Shown in pieces: positions 26,530 through 34,499 of a stretch of 64,000 nucleotides of DNA. The stretch comes from an uncultured Lachnospiraceae bacterium (lineage in GTDB: Bacteria; Bacillota; Clostridia; Lachnospirales; Lachnospiraceae). Location: positions 186,001-250,000 of the forward strand of contig CAMNTM010000004.1 in the NCBI GenBank assembly GCA_946558465.1. The letters run 5' to 3'. Numbering within the stretch: position 1 is the stretch's first letter; each line of letters starts with the position of its first letter. The notes beneath the pieces are model-generated. The model saw only the letters and a list, made by a program, of their open reading frames with translations. It did not search any database and was not told the origin of the DNA. The translations under genes and the position numbers were made by a program.

Positions 26530-27774
26530 TTAAGCATTTTCCGCATATATCGTCAGCAGCCGGATTAAAATTTCAACATTCTTTTCCATAGACTGAATCG
26601 GAACATACTCAAAACGTCCATGCGCATTCTCAAATCCGGCTGTAATATTCGGACACGGAAGACCCTTCTGAGAAAGCCACGCCCCGTCTGTACCGCCCCG
26701 GTAAGCAATCTCGAATATATCTGCACCGCATTCTCTGATTGCCTGCTTAGCATAATCAATCATATACGGAACCTCTTTTATAACCTCCCTCATGCTGAAA
26801 TACTGATTTGTCCAGGAAAGCTCAACCGTACCCTCACCATAGAGCTCATTCAGCTGCCCTGCACATTTTTCAATATATCTCTTCCTGGCCTCATAGAGCT
26901 CCCTTTCGTGATCTCTGACAAGACATCGGATAAAGGCCCTCTCAACCGTGCCTTCAAAAACAAACGGATGATAATACCCTTCCCTGCCGCGGGTATTCTG
27001 CGGTCTTTCAAATGCCGGAAGCATCGCCATAAATTCTCCTCCGATTTCTACCGCATTTTTCATAATTTTATACGCTGTACCCGGATGAACATTCAATCCT
27101 CTGATAACAAGCTGCGCCTCCTCAGCATTAAAGGTCTCATAACCGTACCCTCCCACGGCGTCTCCATCCACCGTATATGCTATATCGGCCCCGAATCTAT
27201 CAATATCAAAATTTTCCGTGCCGCGTCCTACCTCCTCATCTGGGGTAAAGCCAATTTGAATCGGGCCGTGCGGGGCCTCCGGATGACTTAAAAAATACTC
27301 GGCCATCGTCATAATTGCCGCAACAGCCGCCTTATCATCTCCTCCGAGCAGGGTCGTTCCATCGGTAAGAACCAAATCCTGTCCTATGTATTTTTTAAGA
27401 TTCGGATATTTTTCACTCTTCATAACAATATTTTTTTCCTTATTCAGAACAATATCCCCGCCCTGATAATTTTCCAGAACCCACGGCTTAACATCTGTTC
27501 CGCTTGCATCTGGAGTCGTGTCCATATGTGCAAGCAGACCTACAGATTTGCACGTATCCTTCGAAAGATTGGAAGGAATCGTACCATAAACACATCCCTC
27601 CTCACTCATCGCCACATTCTGAACTCCTAGAGAAATGAGCTCATCCCTTAGCAGCCTGCCCATATTCTTCTGCTTCATTGTACTCGGTGCACTGTCCGAA
27701 CCCGCCTGAGACTGACTGTCCACACGTACATAGCGCATAAATCGATCTCTCACCTGTTCATAAAATCTCTCCAT
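26530..27774 (-). CDS. pepT: Peptidase T (tripeptide aminopeptidase)
   Basis: The 414-residue M20 metallopeptidase removes the N-terminal residue from tripeptides in the cytoplasm. The zinc ligands and active site are visible in LLAHMDTTPDASG, LLGGDDKAAVAAI, FTPDEEVGRGTENFD, YTVDGDAVGGYGYETFNAEEA and the late GGTDGAWLSQKGLPCPNI. The dimerisation domain sits in the middle. AAAGGAGGATAAAA precedes the start. It ends 27 bases before the MATE gene and may share its transcript. Confidence 0.97.
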   Translation of the reverse strand: MERFYEQVRDRFMRYVRVDSQSQAGSDSAPSTMKQKNMGRLLRDELISLGVQNVAMSEEGCVYGTIPSNLSKDTCKSVGLLAHMDTTPDASGTDVKPWVLENYQGGDIVLNKEKNIVMKSEKYPNLKKYIGQDLVLTDGTTLLGGDDKAAVAAIMTMAEYFLSHPEAPHGPIQIGFTPDEEVGRGTENFDIDRFGADIAYTVDGDAVGGYGYETFNAEEAQLVIRGLNVHPGTAYKIMKNAVEIGGEFMAMLPAFERPQNTRGREGYYHPFVFEGTVERAFIRCLVRDHERELYEARKRYIEKCAGQLNELYGEGTVELSWTNQYFSMREVIKEVPYMIDYAKQAIRECGADIFEIAYRGGTDGAWLSQKGLPCPNITAGFENAHGRFEYVPIQSMEKNVEILIRLLTIYAENA

Positions 27775-27916
27775 TTTTATCCTCCTTTATATTTTTAATA
27801 TAAGTTTTGTTATAGTGTCAGATTGTATCAGGAATACATATAGTTTATCATAAAATAGTGGAAAAAGCTGTCATAATTTAGGAAATAATTTTAAAAATGA
27901 GACAAAAGAATTTATA

Positions 27917-28126
27917 TTAAGAAAAATAAAACAAATCTTCAAATTTTCTGTCCAGTGCAATACACAGAATCAAAGCCAGCTTGGCGGTGGGATTGAACTG
28001 TCCTGTTTCAATGGAGCTTATGGTGTTGCGTGAAACACCGACCATCTCTGCCAGCTGAGCCTGAGACAGATTCTTTTCTGTCCGCACTTCTTTTAAATGA
28101 TTTTTTAAAATAAGTTTGTCATCCAT
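27917..28126 (-). CDS. XRE-family helix-turn-helix regulator (short, YozG-like)
   Basis: The 69-residue DNA-binding protein is MDDKLILKNHLKEVRTEKNL, then SQAQLAEMVGVSRNTISSIE, then TGQFNPTAKLALILCIALDR, a single Cro/CI-type HTH. The start at 28126 avoids 28 implausible upstream codons that overlap the preceding gene. It follows the small membrane-protein gene by 28 bases. Such pairs of a short XRE protein with a two- to four-helix membrane protein are common in Firmicutes. The regulator probably controls its own operon through the repeated sites at 28491-28566. Confidence 0.9.
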   Translation of the reverse strand: MDDKLILKNHLKEVRTEKNLSQAQLAEMVGVSRNTISSIETGQFNPTAKLALILCIALDRKFEDLFYFS

Positions 28127-28154
28127 AGATTTATTCCTTTTCGTGTTTTGCTTT

Positions 28155-28466
28155 TTATACCCGAACAATATATAGGAAAAGATAAACGATTGTCGCAAAA
28201 GTAAAAGCAAGCGCCGAAATCAAATTCTGCGTTCCTTTTAACAATCTGTATCTGAAGATATTCTGTGAGGCAACAAAGCTGAAATACAGTGCAAGCAGAT
28301 TATAAATCTGTTTTTCTTTTGACATCTGCACAAAAAATAAAATGATAAATACAATGGACATACCAGTTATTCCATATGCCGTTGCCTGCGTAGATAATGT
28401 GCGTTCTCGTTCATCCAGCTGTTTATTTTCCTGACGGCTTTTTGCTAAAATTTCTTCTTTATTCAT
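28155..28466 (-). CDS. Small membrane protein, DUF6442-like
   Basis: The 103-residue protein has a charged cytoplasmic N-terminus (MNKEEILAKSRQENKQLDER) followed by three hydrophobic segments (GMSIVFIILFFV; NLLALYFSFVAS; ALAFTFATIVYLFLYIV). The opening resembles DUF6442 proteins, which sit next to YozG-type regulators. Function is unknown. The start at 28466 is set by TAAGGAGG ten bases upstream. The 21 in-frame codons above it lie in the promoter/operator region. Confidence 0.85.
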   Translation of the reverse strand: MNKEEILAKSRQENKQLDERERTLSTQATAYGITGMSIVFIILFFVQMSKEKQIYNLLALYFSFVASQNIFRYRLLKGTQNLISALAFTFATIVYLFLYIVRV

Positions 28467-28490
28467 AAATAGAATCCTCCTTATAGAGAT

Positions 28491-28566
28491 GCCAAGTTTT
28501 CTTTGCATATCAAGCATAGCATATGCCAAGTTTTCTTGTCAATATCTTCTGCTAAGTTTTCTTGAC
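28491..28566 (-). promoter_or_regulatory. Promoter with three operator-like repeats upstream of the membrane protein/XRE operon
   Basis: On the minus strand TTGACA (28537-28542) and TATGCT (28513-28518) are 18 bases apart. Three copies of a 16-base element lie at 28491-28506 (downstream of the predicted transcription start), 28525-28540 (spacer and -35) and 28551-28566 (just upstream). On the plus strand the copies are GCCAAGTTTTCTTTGC, GCCAAGTTTTCTTGTC and GCTAAGTTTTCTTGAC. The core CAAG-TTTT-CTTG is a dyad. This layout fits autorepression by the XRE protein. Confidence 0.75.
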
Positions 28567-28633
28567 TATTTCCTATGCATTTTGTAGGTATCATTTCTGA
28601 AATATATTTCCGAAAATAAAAATTAAAAAAATG

Positions 28634-28662
28634 TTGACAAAAACAAATCCATGTAGTATAGT
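28634..28662 (+). promoter_or_regulatory. SigmaA-type promoter for the tRNA gene
   Basis: TTGACA (28634-28639) and TATAGT (28657-28662) are 17 bases apart, ending 26 bases before the tRNA. Confidence 0.85.
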
Positions 28663-28688
28663 AATTATTGTTCTGAGGAACAATGAAT

Positions 28689-28761
28689 GCGACAGTGGCT
28701 CAGTTGGTAGAGTACGACCTTGCCAAGGTCGGGGTCGCGGGTTCGAACCCCGTCTGTCGCT
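28689..28761 (+). tRNA. tRNA-Gly (anticodon GCC)
   Basis: The acceptor arms GCGACAG and CTGTCGC pair perfectly. The D arm is GCTC-AGTTGGTA-GAGT, the anticodon stem GACCT/AGGTC holds a loop with TGCCA (anticodon GCC), and the T arm CGGGG-TTCGAAC-CCCG is complete. CCA is not encoded. It has its own promoter and terminator. Confidence 0.97.
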
Positions 28762-28766
28762 CTGAT

Positions 28767-28809
28767 AATACTTGAAATTCTTTGTAATGAGGATTTCAAG
28801 TATTTTTTT
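28767..28809 (+). terminator. Terminator of the tRNA-Gly gene
   Basis: AATACTTGAAAT pairs perfectly with ATTTCAAGTATT (12 bp), followed by TTTTT. Confidence 0.9.
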
Positions 28810-28856
28810 ATAAAATGACATATTAAAAGACAAGTCTAAAATGAGGAGAATATCAG

Positions 28857-29156
28857 ATGGAAAAATCTATGTACATGATGTTGATTGAAAAAACTAAAAC
28901 CTATAACAGAATAACAAAAAAAGTAATCTTAGAACATGTGGAAAATATAAGAAAACTTGACGATGCAGGAAAGCTTGAAATCTGCGGCGTATTTAAAGGC
29001 TATCCGGGAATGGCAGGTATGTATATCCTAAAAACAGAAAGCCGTAAGGAGGCTGAAGAGCTCTGCAGGATGGAACCTCTTGTTACCGGCGGATATGCAA
29101 CGTATAAATTAGCTGCTCTGCAGATTGCAAATCGGGAAAATAACTATTTGCTGTGA
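28857..29156 (+). CDS. Small YCII-like domain protein
   Basis: The 99-residue soluble protein resembles a ferredoxin-like YCII/EthD fold. It has an early strand YMMLIEKTKTY, a helix VILEHVENIRKLDDAGKL, then GVFKGYPGMAGMYILK and a helix with EAEELCRMEPLVTGGYATYKL, which matches the EA-(x)-DPxxxxG pattern of YCII proteins. The usual catalytic-like His at the start is absent. The ATG follows ATGAGGAGAATATCAG. It stands alone downstream of the tRNA terminator. Confidence 0.75.
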   Translation: MEKSMYMMLIEKTKTYNRITKKVILEHVENIRKLDDAGKLEICGVFKGYPGMAGMYILKTESRKEAEELCRMEPLVTGGYATYKLAALQIANRENNYLL

Positions 29157-29164
29157 TATATAAT

Positions 29165-29208
29165 GAAAGGGCGAAAGACTGATCAATCATTTTTCAAATC
29201 TTTCGCCC
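29165..29208 (-). terminator. Probable terminator of the aspS operon (shared by the convergent YCII-like gene)
   Basis: GGGCGAAAGA and TCTTTCGCCC form a perfect 10-bp stem around a 20-base loop, with TTTCATT following on the minus strand. The T-run is weak. Confidence 0.55.
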
Positions 29209-29272
29209 GCTGCTGTTATAACCGTAAAGTTTTCTTATTTCTCAAGATGCTCTTAAGCATATCCCTTACTGT

Positions 29273-31060
29273 CTATTCCTCCTCTATCACCGCAAGACCC
29301 AGCTCGTCAAGCTGCTTCTTATCCACTTTTGTCGGAGCCTCCGTCATCATATCTGACGCATCCTTCACCTTCGGAAATGCCATAACATCCCGGATGCTGT
29401 CCTCTTTTGCCATCAGCATAATCAACCGGTCTAGGCCGTACGCCAGACCTGCGTGAGGCGGCACGCCGTACCTGAAGGCAGTAAGCAGGAATCCAAACTG
29501 CTCTTGTGCCTGCTCCTGCGTAAATCCAATTACCTCAAACATCTTATTCTGAATTTCAGGATCGAAAATACGTACGCTTCCGCCGCCAAGCTCCGTACCA
29601 TTCAATACAATGTCATACGCCTTTGCACGTACTCTTCCCGGATCACTGTCAATATACTGAATATCCTCTTCCATCGGCATCGTAAATGGATGGTGCATCG
29701 CCACAAAGCGCTTCTCCTCCTCACTCCATTCAAGCAGAGGGAATTCTGTCACCCATAAGAATTTATATTCATTCTTATCAAGCAGCTCAAGCTGGCGAGC
29801 CAGCTCCAGGCGCAGCGCTCCGAGAACATCCCAGACAACCTTATTTTTATCCGCCGCAAAAAGCAGAAGGTCGCCGTTTTCACCACCCATTTCCCGTATA
29901 AGTGCAGACATCTCCTCTTCCTTCATAAATTTGGCGAAGGAGGATTTTACCGTTCCATCCTCCTGGACTGCAGCATAAGCAAGACCCTTCGCTCCGTATC
30001 CTTTGGCAAATTCTACAAGCTTATCAATTTTTTTACGAGGCATTGCTCCTTGTCCTTTTGCGTTAATACCGCGGACTGTACCCCCGTTTTCAATTGCTCC
30101 TTTAAATACTGCAAATTCACAGCCTTTTACAGCCTCCGTCACATCCTGAAGCTCCATACCGAAACGAATATCCGGCTTGTCGGAGCCGTATCGATCCATT
30201 GCCTCCTGCCAGGTCATTCTTGGTATAGGAAGTAAGACCTCAACTCCCAGCACCTTCTCAAACAGCCTCTTAAGCAACCTTTCATTGACATCTATAACCT
30301 CATCCACATCTACAAAAGAAAGCTCCATATCAATCTGTGTAAATTCCGGCTGACGGTCTGCACGCAGATCCTCGTCACGGAAGCATTTTGCCAGCTGGAA
30401 ATACCTGTCGCAGCCGGAACACATCAAAAGCTGCTTAAAAAGCTGCGGTGACTGGGGAAGCGCATAAAAATGTCCTCGATGAAGACGGCTCGGAACAAGA
30501 TAATCTCTAGCCCCCTCCGGCGTGCTTCCAATCAGAATCGGTGTTTCGATCTCTAAGAATCCTTCCTCTGCCAGAAACTGACGGGTAAGCGTCGCCACCT
30601 GGCTTCTCATCATCAGATTCCGCTGCATATCAGGTCTCCTGAGGTCCAGATATCTATATTTCAGCCGTACCTCTTCTCTTGTTTTCGAATTTTCCTCGAT
30701 CGGAAACGGAAGTGCTTCAGATTCTGCCAGAATCCGAAGATTTTGAGGGATAATCTCAATTTCACCGGTTGCCAGGCTCTCATTGACCGCACCGGATCTT
30801 TTCTCCACCTGTCCCACAACTGCCACCACATATTCGCTGTGAAGCTTCGCCGCTTTCTCAAGAAGGCTTCTCTGCGTCTTCTCCTCTTCAAACACGACCT
30901 GAATGATACCGGACCTGTCTCTCACATCAACAAATACAAGGCCTCCCTTATTACGGCTCTTCTGTACCCAGCCCATAATCGTAACTGTCTCACCAATATT
31001 TGCCGCCGACAGCTCTGCACATCTGTGGGACCTCTTAAGTCCCTTCATTGACTCTGCCAT
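29273..31060 (-). CDS. aspS: Aspartyl-tRNA synthetase
   Basis: The 595-residue class II synthetase charges tRNA-Asp. It has the N-terminal OB domain (GWVQKSRNKGGLVFVDVRDR), motif 1 region FLEIETPILIGSTPEGARD, motif 2 FRDEDLRADRQPEFTQIDMELSF, the bacterial GAD insertion (residues about 300-420), and motif 3 GLAYGLDRLIMLM. Full bacterial length. The start overlaps the end of hisS by 16 bases, with GGAGAG just before it, so the two synthetases are translationally coupled. It is last in the long minus-strand operon. Confidence 0.97.
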   Translation of the reverse strand: MAESMKGLKRSHRCAELSAANIGETVTIMGWVQKSRNKGGLVFVDVRDRSGIIQVVFEEEKTQRSLLEKAAKLHSEYVVAVVGQVEKRSGAVNESLATGEIEIIPQNLRILAESEALPFPIEENSKTREEVRLKYRYLDLRRPDMQRNLMMRSQVATLTRQFLAEEGFLEIETPILIGSTPEGARDYLVPSRLHRGHFYALPQSPQLFKQLLMCSGCDRYFQLAKCFRDEDLRADRQPEFTQIDMELSFVDVDEVIDVNERLLKRLFEKVLGVEVLLPIPRMTWQEAMDRYGSDKPDIRFGMELQDVTEAVKGCEFAVFKGAIENGGTVRGINAKGQGAMPRKKIDKLVEFAKGYGAKGLAYAAVQEDGTVKSSFAKFMKEEEMSALIREMGGENGDLLLFAADKNKVVWDVLGALRLELARQLELLDKNEYKFLWVTEFPLLEWSEEEKRFVAMHHPFTMPMEEDIQYIDSDPGRVRAKAYDIVLNGTELGGGSVRIFDPEIQNKMFEVIGFTQEQAQEQFGFLLTAFRYGVPPHAGLAYGLDRLIMLMAKEDSIRDVMAFPKVKDASDMMTEAPTKVDKKQLDELGLAVIEEE

Positions 31061-32346
31061 ATCACGTACTCTCCTTTATTCTGCTCTTCTTCATCTACTT
31101 TTGCATAACACTCTTGAATCTCTTCATAGCCCTCTGCCTCCAGCTGCTCCTTCTGGAATTTTTTATTCTTCTTCATATTGACAACCAACACCTGCTTTCC
31201 TGCCTCACGATCAGCCTTCGCAAGCGCCAGAATCTTAAGAAGCCCTTCATCCGTCATACTCTTTTCCAGAAGATACGCCTTTTTCATACTCTTTTTGGGC
31301 ACCTCATATCCATTTTCCAGAAGCAGCATAACAATCCTCTCAAATCCGATAGAGAAACCACAGGCCGGTGTATCCTGCCCGGTAAATTTTCCAATCATCT
31401 TATCGTAACGCCCGCCCCCGGCAACTGACCCGCCAAAGTCATCCATCACGACTTCAAAAATTGTTCCGGTATAGTAGGACTGACCCCTCACCAGAGTCGG
31501 ATCGAATTTCAATCTGAACTCACATTCCTTAGCAGCCTCCACACTGGAGAGAATTTTCTCCATGCCGTCTGCCGTGCTGCTGCTTAAGCAGCTTCCAAGC
31601 TTCCTGCGCAGATAATGAAGGCCCGGCCTGTCCGGAGAAGTCTCCTCAAAAAGCTTTAGATAAGTCTCCACATTTTCCTGTGCATACCCCATCGTCTTAA
31701 GCTCGTCCGCTACACCTTCCGGTCCGATTTTATCCATTTTATCCAGAATTATAAATACCTCGTCGTAATCCTCCTCCTTAAAACCGCTGTATGCTGCCAT
31801 AGCCTTTAAAATATTTCTGTCGTTGATGCATACGGTAAAATTTTTAAAGTTCAGCTTCCCGAGCATCGACGTCGTGGCAAGAATCAGCTCTATCTCCGCC
31901 AGATTACCTGCCTCTCCAAGAATGTCGATATCACACTGCATAAACTGACGGAAACGTCCCCTCTGAGGACGGTCCGCTCTCCACACATTTCCAATCTGAA
32001 GCGCCTTAAAAGGAGCCGGAAGATCATTGGAATGATTTGCATAATATCTGGCAAGAGGAACGGTCAAATCATAGCGGAGTCCCGCGTCCGCCAGATCGTT
32101 TTCCTCTCTTGCATCACTTAACTTAAGCTTCTCTCCCCGCTTCATAATTTTAAATATCAGTTTCTCATTGTCACCGCCCTGCTTACTGCACAGATTTTCC
32201 AAATGCTCCACACAGGGCGTCTCCATCGACTGAAAACCAAAAGTCTTATAGGTATCCTTAATCAGCCAAATCAGATAGTCCCGGATTTCCATTTCCCGCG
32301 GCATCATATCCTTCATGCCGGTTACCGGCTTTTTCTTTAATGCCAT
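31045..32346 (-). CDS. hisS: Histidyl-tRNA synthetase
   Basis: The roughly 433-residue class II enzyme charges tRNA-His. Motifs include GMKDMMPRE at the N-terminus, motif 2 IGNVWRADRPQRGRFRQFMQ, the histidine-specific RGQSYYTGTIFEV, and motif 3 CGFSIGFERIVMLL, followed by the anticodon-binding domain. The start at 32346 has AAAGGAG at normal spacing; an ATG two codons upstream is too close to it. Both overlap the hemZ stop. No T-box leader precedes it, as expected inside an operon. Confidence 0.96.
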   Translation of the reverse strand: MALKKKPVTGMKDMMPREMEIRDYLIWLIKDTYKTFGFQSMETPCVEHLENLCSKQGGDNEKLIFKIMKRGEKLKLSDAREENDLADAGLRYDLTVPLARYYANHSNDLPAPFKALQIGNVWRADRPQRGRFRQFMQCDIDILGEAGNLAEIELILATTSMLGKLNFKNFTVCINDRNILKAMAAYSGFKEEDYDEVFIILDKMDKIGPEGVADELKTMGYAQENVETYLKLFEETSPDRPGLHYLRRKLGSCLSSSTADGMEKILSSVEAAKECEFRLKFDPTLVRGQSYYTGTIFEVVMDDFGGSVAGGGRYDKMIGKFTGQDTPACGFSIGFERIVMLLLENGYEVPKKSMKKAYLLEKSMTDEGLLKILALAKADREAGKQVLVVNMKKNKKFQKEQLEAEGYEEIQECYAKVDEEEQNKGEYVIWQSQ

Positions 32347-33803
32347 AGCCATTCTCCTTTTCTGTCTATCATCTCATCTACACGGCTTATGTAAGCATCA
32401 ATCGCTTTTACATTCTCCAGCCGTATCAGATTCGTCTTTTTTTTCCTTTTACCGCCTGGCGCATCCACCGGAGCCTTCAGTACAATTTTTGTCGAAGCCC
32501 CGGCTCCGACAGCGATAATCGTCTGCACTTCCTCCATAATAAGTATATTGTATATTCCGGCTTTGTCAACCTTTGCATAGCCTACATTTTCGAAATTCCC
32601 GGCAATATTCTTCTGCCGGTACAGATAATAGGGGACAAGCCCCATCTGCCGCGCCGTCTCCGATGCCGCCAGGATCATTTCCCCGATATCCTCCGACACC
32701 GCCTCCTCCTTAGAAAGCTTTGCCGCTCGTTTTACTGCCAATGAATGAACCGTCAGGCTGTCCGGACCAAGCTCCCGGATCTGCTTAAGCGTATCCTCCA
32801 TGTCTAAAGCCTTCTCTCCTGGAAGTCCCGCAATCAAATCCATGTTAATATTATCAAACCCACACTTTCTGGCAAGATAAAATGCATCACAGACCTCCTC
32901 CACGGTATGCCTTCTTCCGATTGTGTCAAGAGTCTTCTGCTGCATACTCTGAGGATTGATGGAAATTCTTGTCACACCATGTTCTTTTAACACTTCAAGC
33001 TTTCCTCTCGTAATACTATCCGGTCTTCCTGCTTCTACCGTGTATTCCAGAAGCTTCTCTCTGGAAAAATAAGCATCTATGCAGGACAAAACTCTTTTTA
33101 ACTGCTCTGCGCTAAGCGTCGTAGGAGTACCGCCTCCTATATAAATGGTATTCAGATGTCTTCCTTTCGACATTCTGGACAAGGCTTCAAGCTCCCTGCA
33201 GAGCGCTGTGATGTAATCCTCCACCCGATGCTCCCAGTCAGACAGCGCCCCTGAACTAAAGGAACAGTAGGTACAGACGGAGGGACAGAAGGGGATTCCC
33301 ACATAAAGGCTGTACCCATTTTCCATATCCAGCTGTTCAAGAAGCCCCCTCTCCCTTTCTGCAACCTCCCAGGCAAGAGCAGCTTTTTTGCGGCTTACCA
33401 GCGCTTCCTCTGCAGACCAATCGAGAAATGCCTCTTTTCTCATGCCCTCACACAGCTTTTTCATTGCAATTTTCGTCGGACGCACACCGGTCAGAATTCC
33501 CCAGGAAAGCGTCTTATTAGTTCTTTCCGACAATATCCGGTACAATTTTTTATCTAATTGTTTTTTAAGCATTCTTTCTGCTTCTTCCGTCTTCTTATCT
33601 TTCTTTGGACAGCAAAAAGCTTCTCCGGATTCCTCTGCCTGGGCAGATACCTCCACTTCCTGTCCGTCCTCAAATCGTACCAGTACATAATTAGAGGCTT
33701 TTTCCTCCACAAAGGAAGAAATCTCCTTATGCGGATAAAAAGCCTTTACAATATGATATGCATTATATAGATAATCTTCCCTGCTGCATATAACCTGAAT
33801 CAT
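32337..33803 (-). CDS. hemZ: Coproporphyrinogen III oxidase-like radical SAM protein (HemZ type)
   Basis: The 488-residue protein has a HemZ-specific N-terminal part (MIQVICSREDYLYNAYHIVK), then the radical-SAM cluster motif GIPFCPSVCTYCSF with Cys spaced CxxxCxxC, YIGGGTPTTLS for AdoMet binding, and the HemN-family VEAGRPDSIT and MDLIAGLPGE blocks. The homologous B. subtilis gene carries this name. No other haem genes are in the window, so haem synthesis itself is doubtful. It overlaps hisS, an arrangement I recall as common in Clostridia. Confidence 0.92.
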   Translation of the reverse strand: MIQVICSREDYLYNAYHIVKAFYPHKEISSFVEEKASNYVLVRFEDGQEVEVSAQAEESGEAFCCPKKDKKTEEAERMLKKQLDKKLYRILSERTNKTLSWGILTGVRPTKIAMKKLCEGMRKEAFLDWSAEEALVSRKKAALAWEVAERERGLLEQLDMENGYSLYVGIPFCPSVCTYCSFSSGALSDWEHRVEDYITALCRELEALSRMSKGRHLNTIYIGGGTPTTLSAEQLKRVLSCIDAYFSREKLLEYTVEAGRPDSITRGKLEVLKEHGVTRISINPQSMQQKTLDTIGRRHTVEEVCDAFYLARKCGFDNINMDLIAGLPGEKALDMEDTLKQIRELGPDSLTVHSLAVKRAAKLSKEEAVSEDIGEMILAASETARQMGLVPYYLYRQKNIAGNFENVGYAKVDKAGIYNILIMEEVQTIIAVGAGASTKIVLKAPVDAPGGKRKKKTNLIRLENVKAIDAYISRVDEMIDRKGEWLWH

Positions 33804-33857
33804 CTATTCTCTCCTGTTTTTTGCACAAATATCACAGACTGAAGAGTCCGCCGAATG

Positions 33858-34478
33858 TCAGACATAAGGATTATGCTCTCTTTCATGTCCGATCATCGTC
33901 TCACCTGCATGCCCCGGATAAACATAAGTCTCGTCCGGAAGTACAAAAAGTCTTTCCCTGACAGAACGTATCAGGTCCTCCGTACTGCTGTTTACAAAAT
34001 CAGTCCTCCCCACAGAATTCTGGAATAATGTGTCTCCGCTGAACAGGACATTCTCAGATCTCACATAATAGCAGCAGCCGCCCTTTGTATGTCCCGGCGT
34101 ATGAATCACTTCAAATGAATATCCTGCAAGCTCCAGTGTCTGCCCGTCTTTTAAATATTCTGCCCCGGAATATGTATACCCTGACGTATAGGTTTTAGAC
34201 TGGTTCAGTCTTGCATCCTTCATCACATCCTCATCGTCCTCATGCACATAGACTGAAACAGGAAACTCCTCTAAAAATCCGTCTATTCCCATAATATGGT
34301 CAAAATGTCCGTGGGTTAGCAGAACCGCCTCAATCTTATAACCCTCATCCTTAATATGACTGACTAAATATCCCGGACAGGCGGCAGGGTCAATAATCAC
34401 CGCCTGTTTTGTTCCCTCGTTCACAGCAAGATAACAATTCGTACTGATAATCCCTGTTACAAACTTCTCCACCTTCAT
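33858..34478 (-). CDS. Metallo-beta-lactamase-fold hydrolase (glyoxalase II-like)
   Basis: The 206-residue cytoplasmic enzyme has the metal motif LLTHGHFDHIMG (HxHxDH), a late metal His in HTPGHTKGGCCYYV, the bridging Asp in LFSGDTLFQNSVGRTD, and the C-terminal VYPGHAGETMIGHER. This is the short YcbL-like group that lacks the substrate-binding C-terminal domain of true glyoxalase II. The substrate is unknown. The gene lies 21 bases after relA, a common clostridial neighbourhood. Confidence 0.9.
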   Translation of the reverse strand: MKVEKFVTGIISTNCYLAVNEGTKQAVIIDPAACPGYLVSHIKDEGYKIEAVLLTHGHFDHIMGIDGFLEEFPVSVYVHEDDEDVMKDARLNQSKTYTSGYTYSGAEYLKDGQTLELAGYSFEVIHTPGHTKGGCCYYVRSENVLFSGDTLFQNSVGRTDFVNSSTEDLIRSVRERLFVLPDETYVYPGHAGETMIGHEREHNPYV

Positions 34479-34499
34479 TATAGAACAAGCTCCTTTCCT

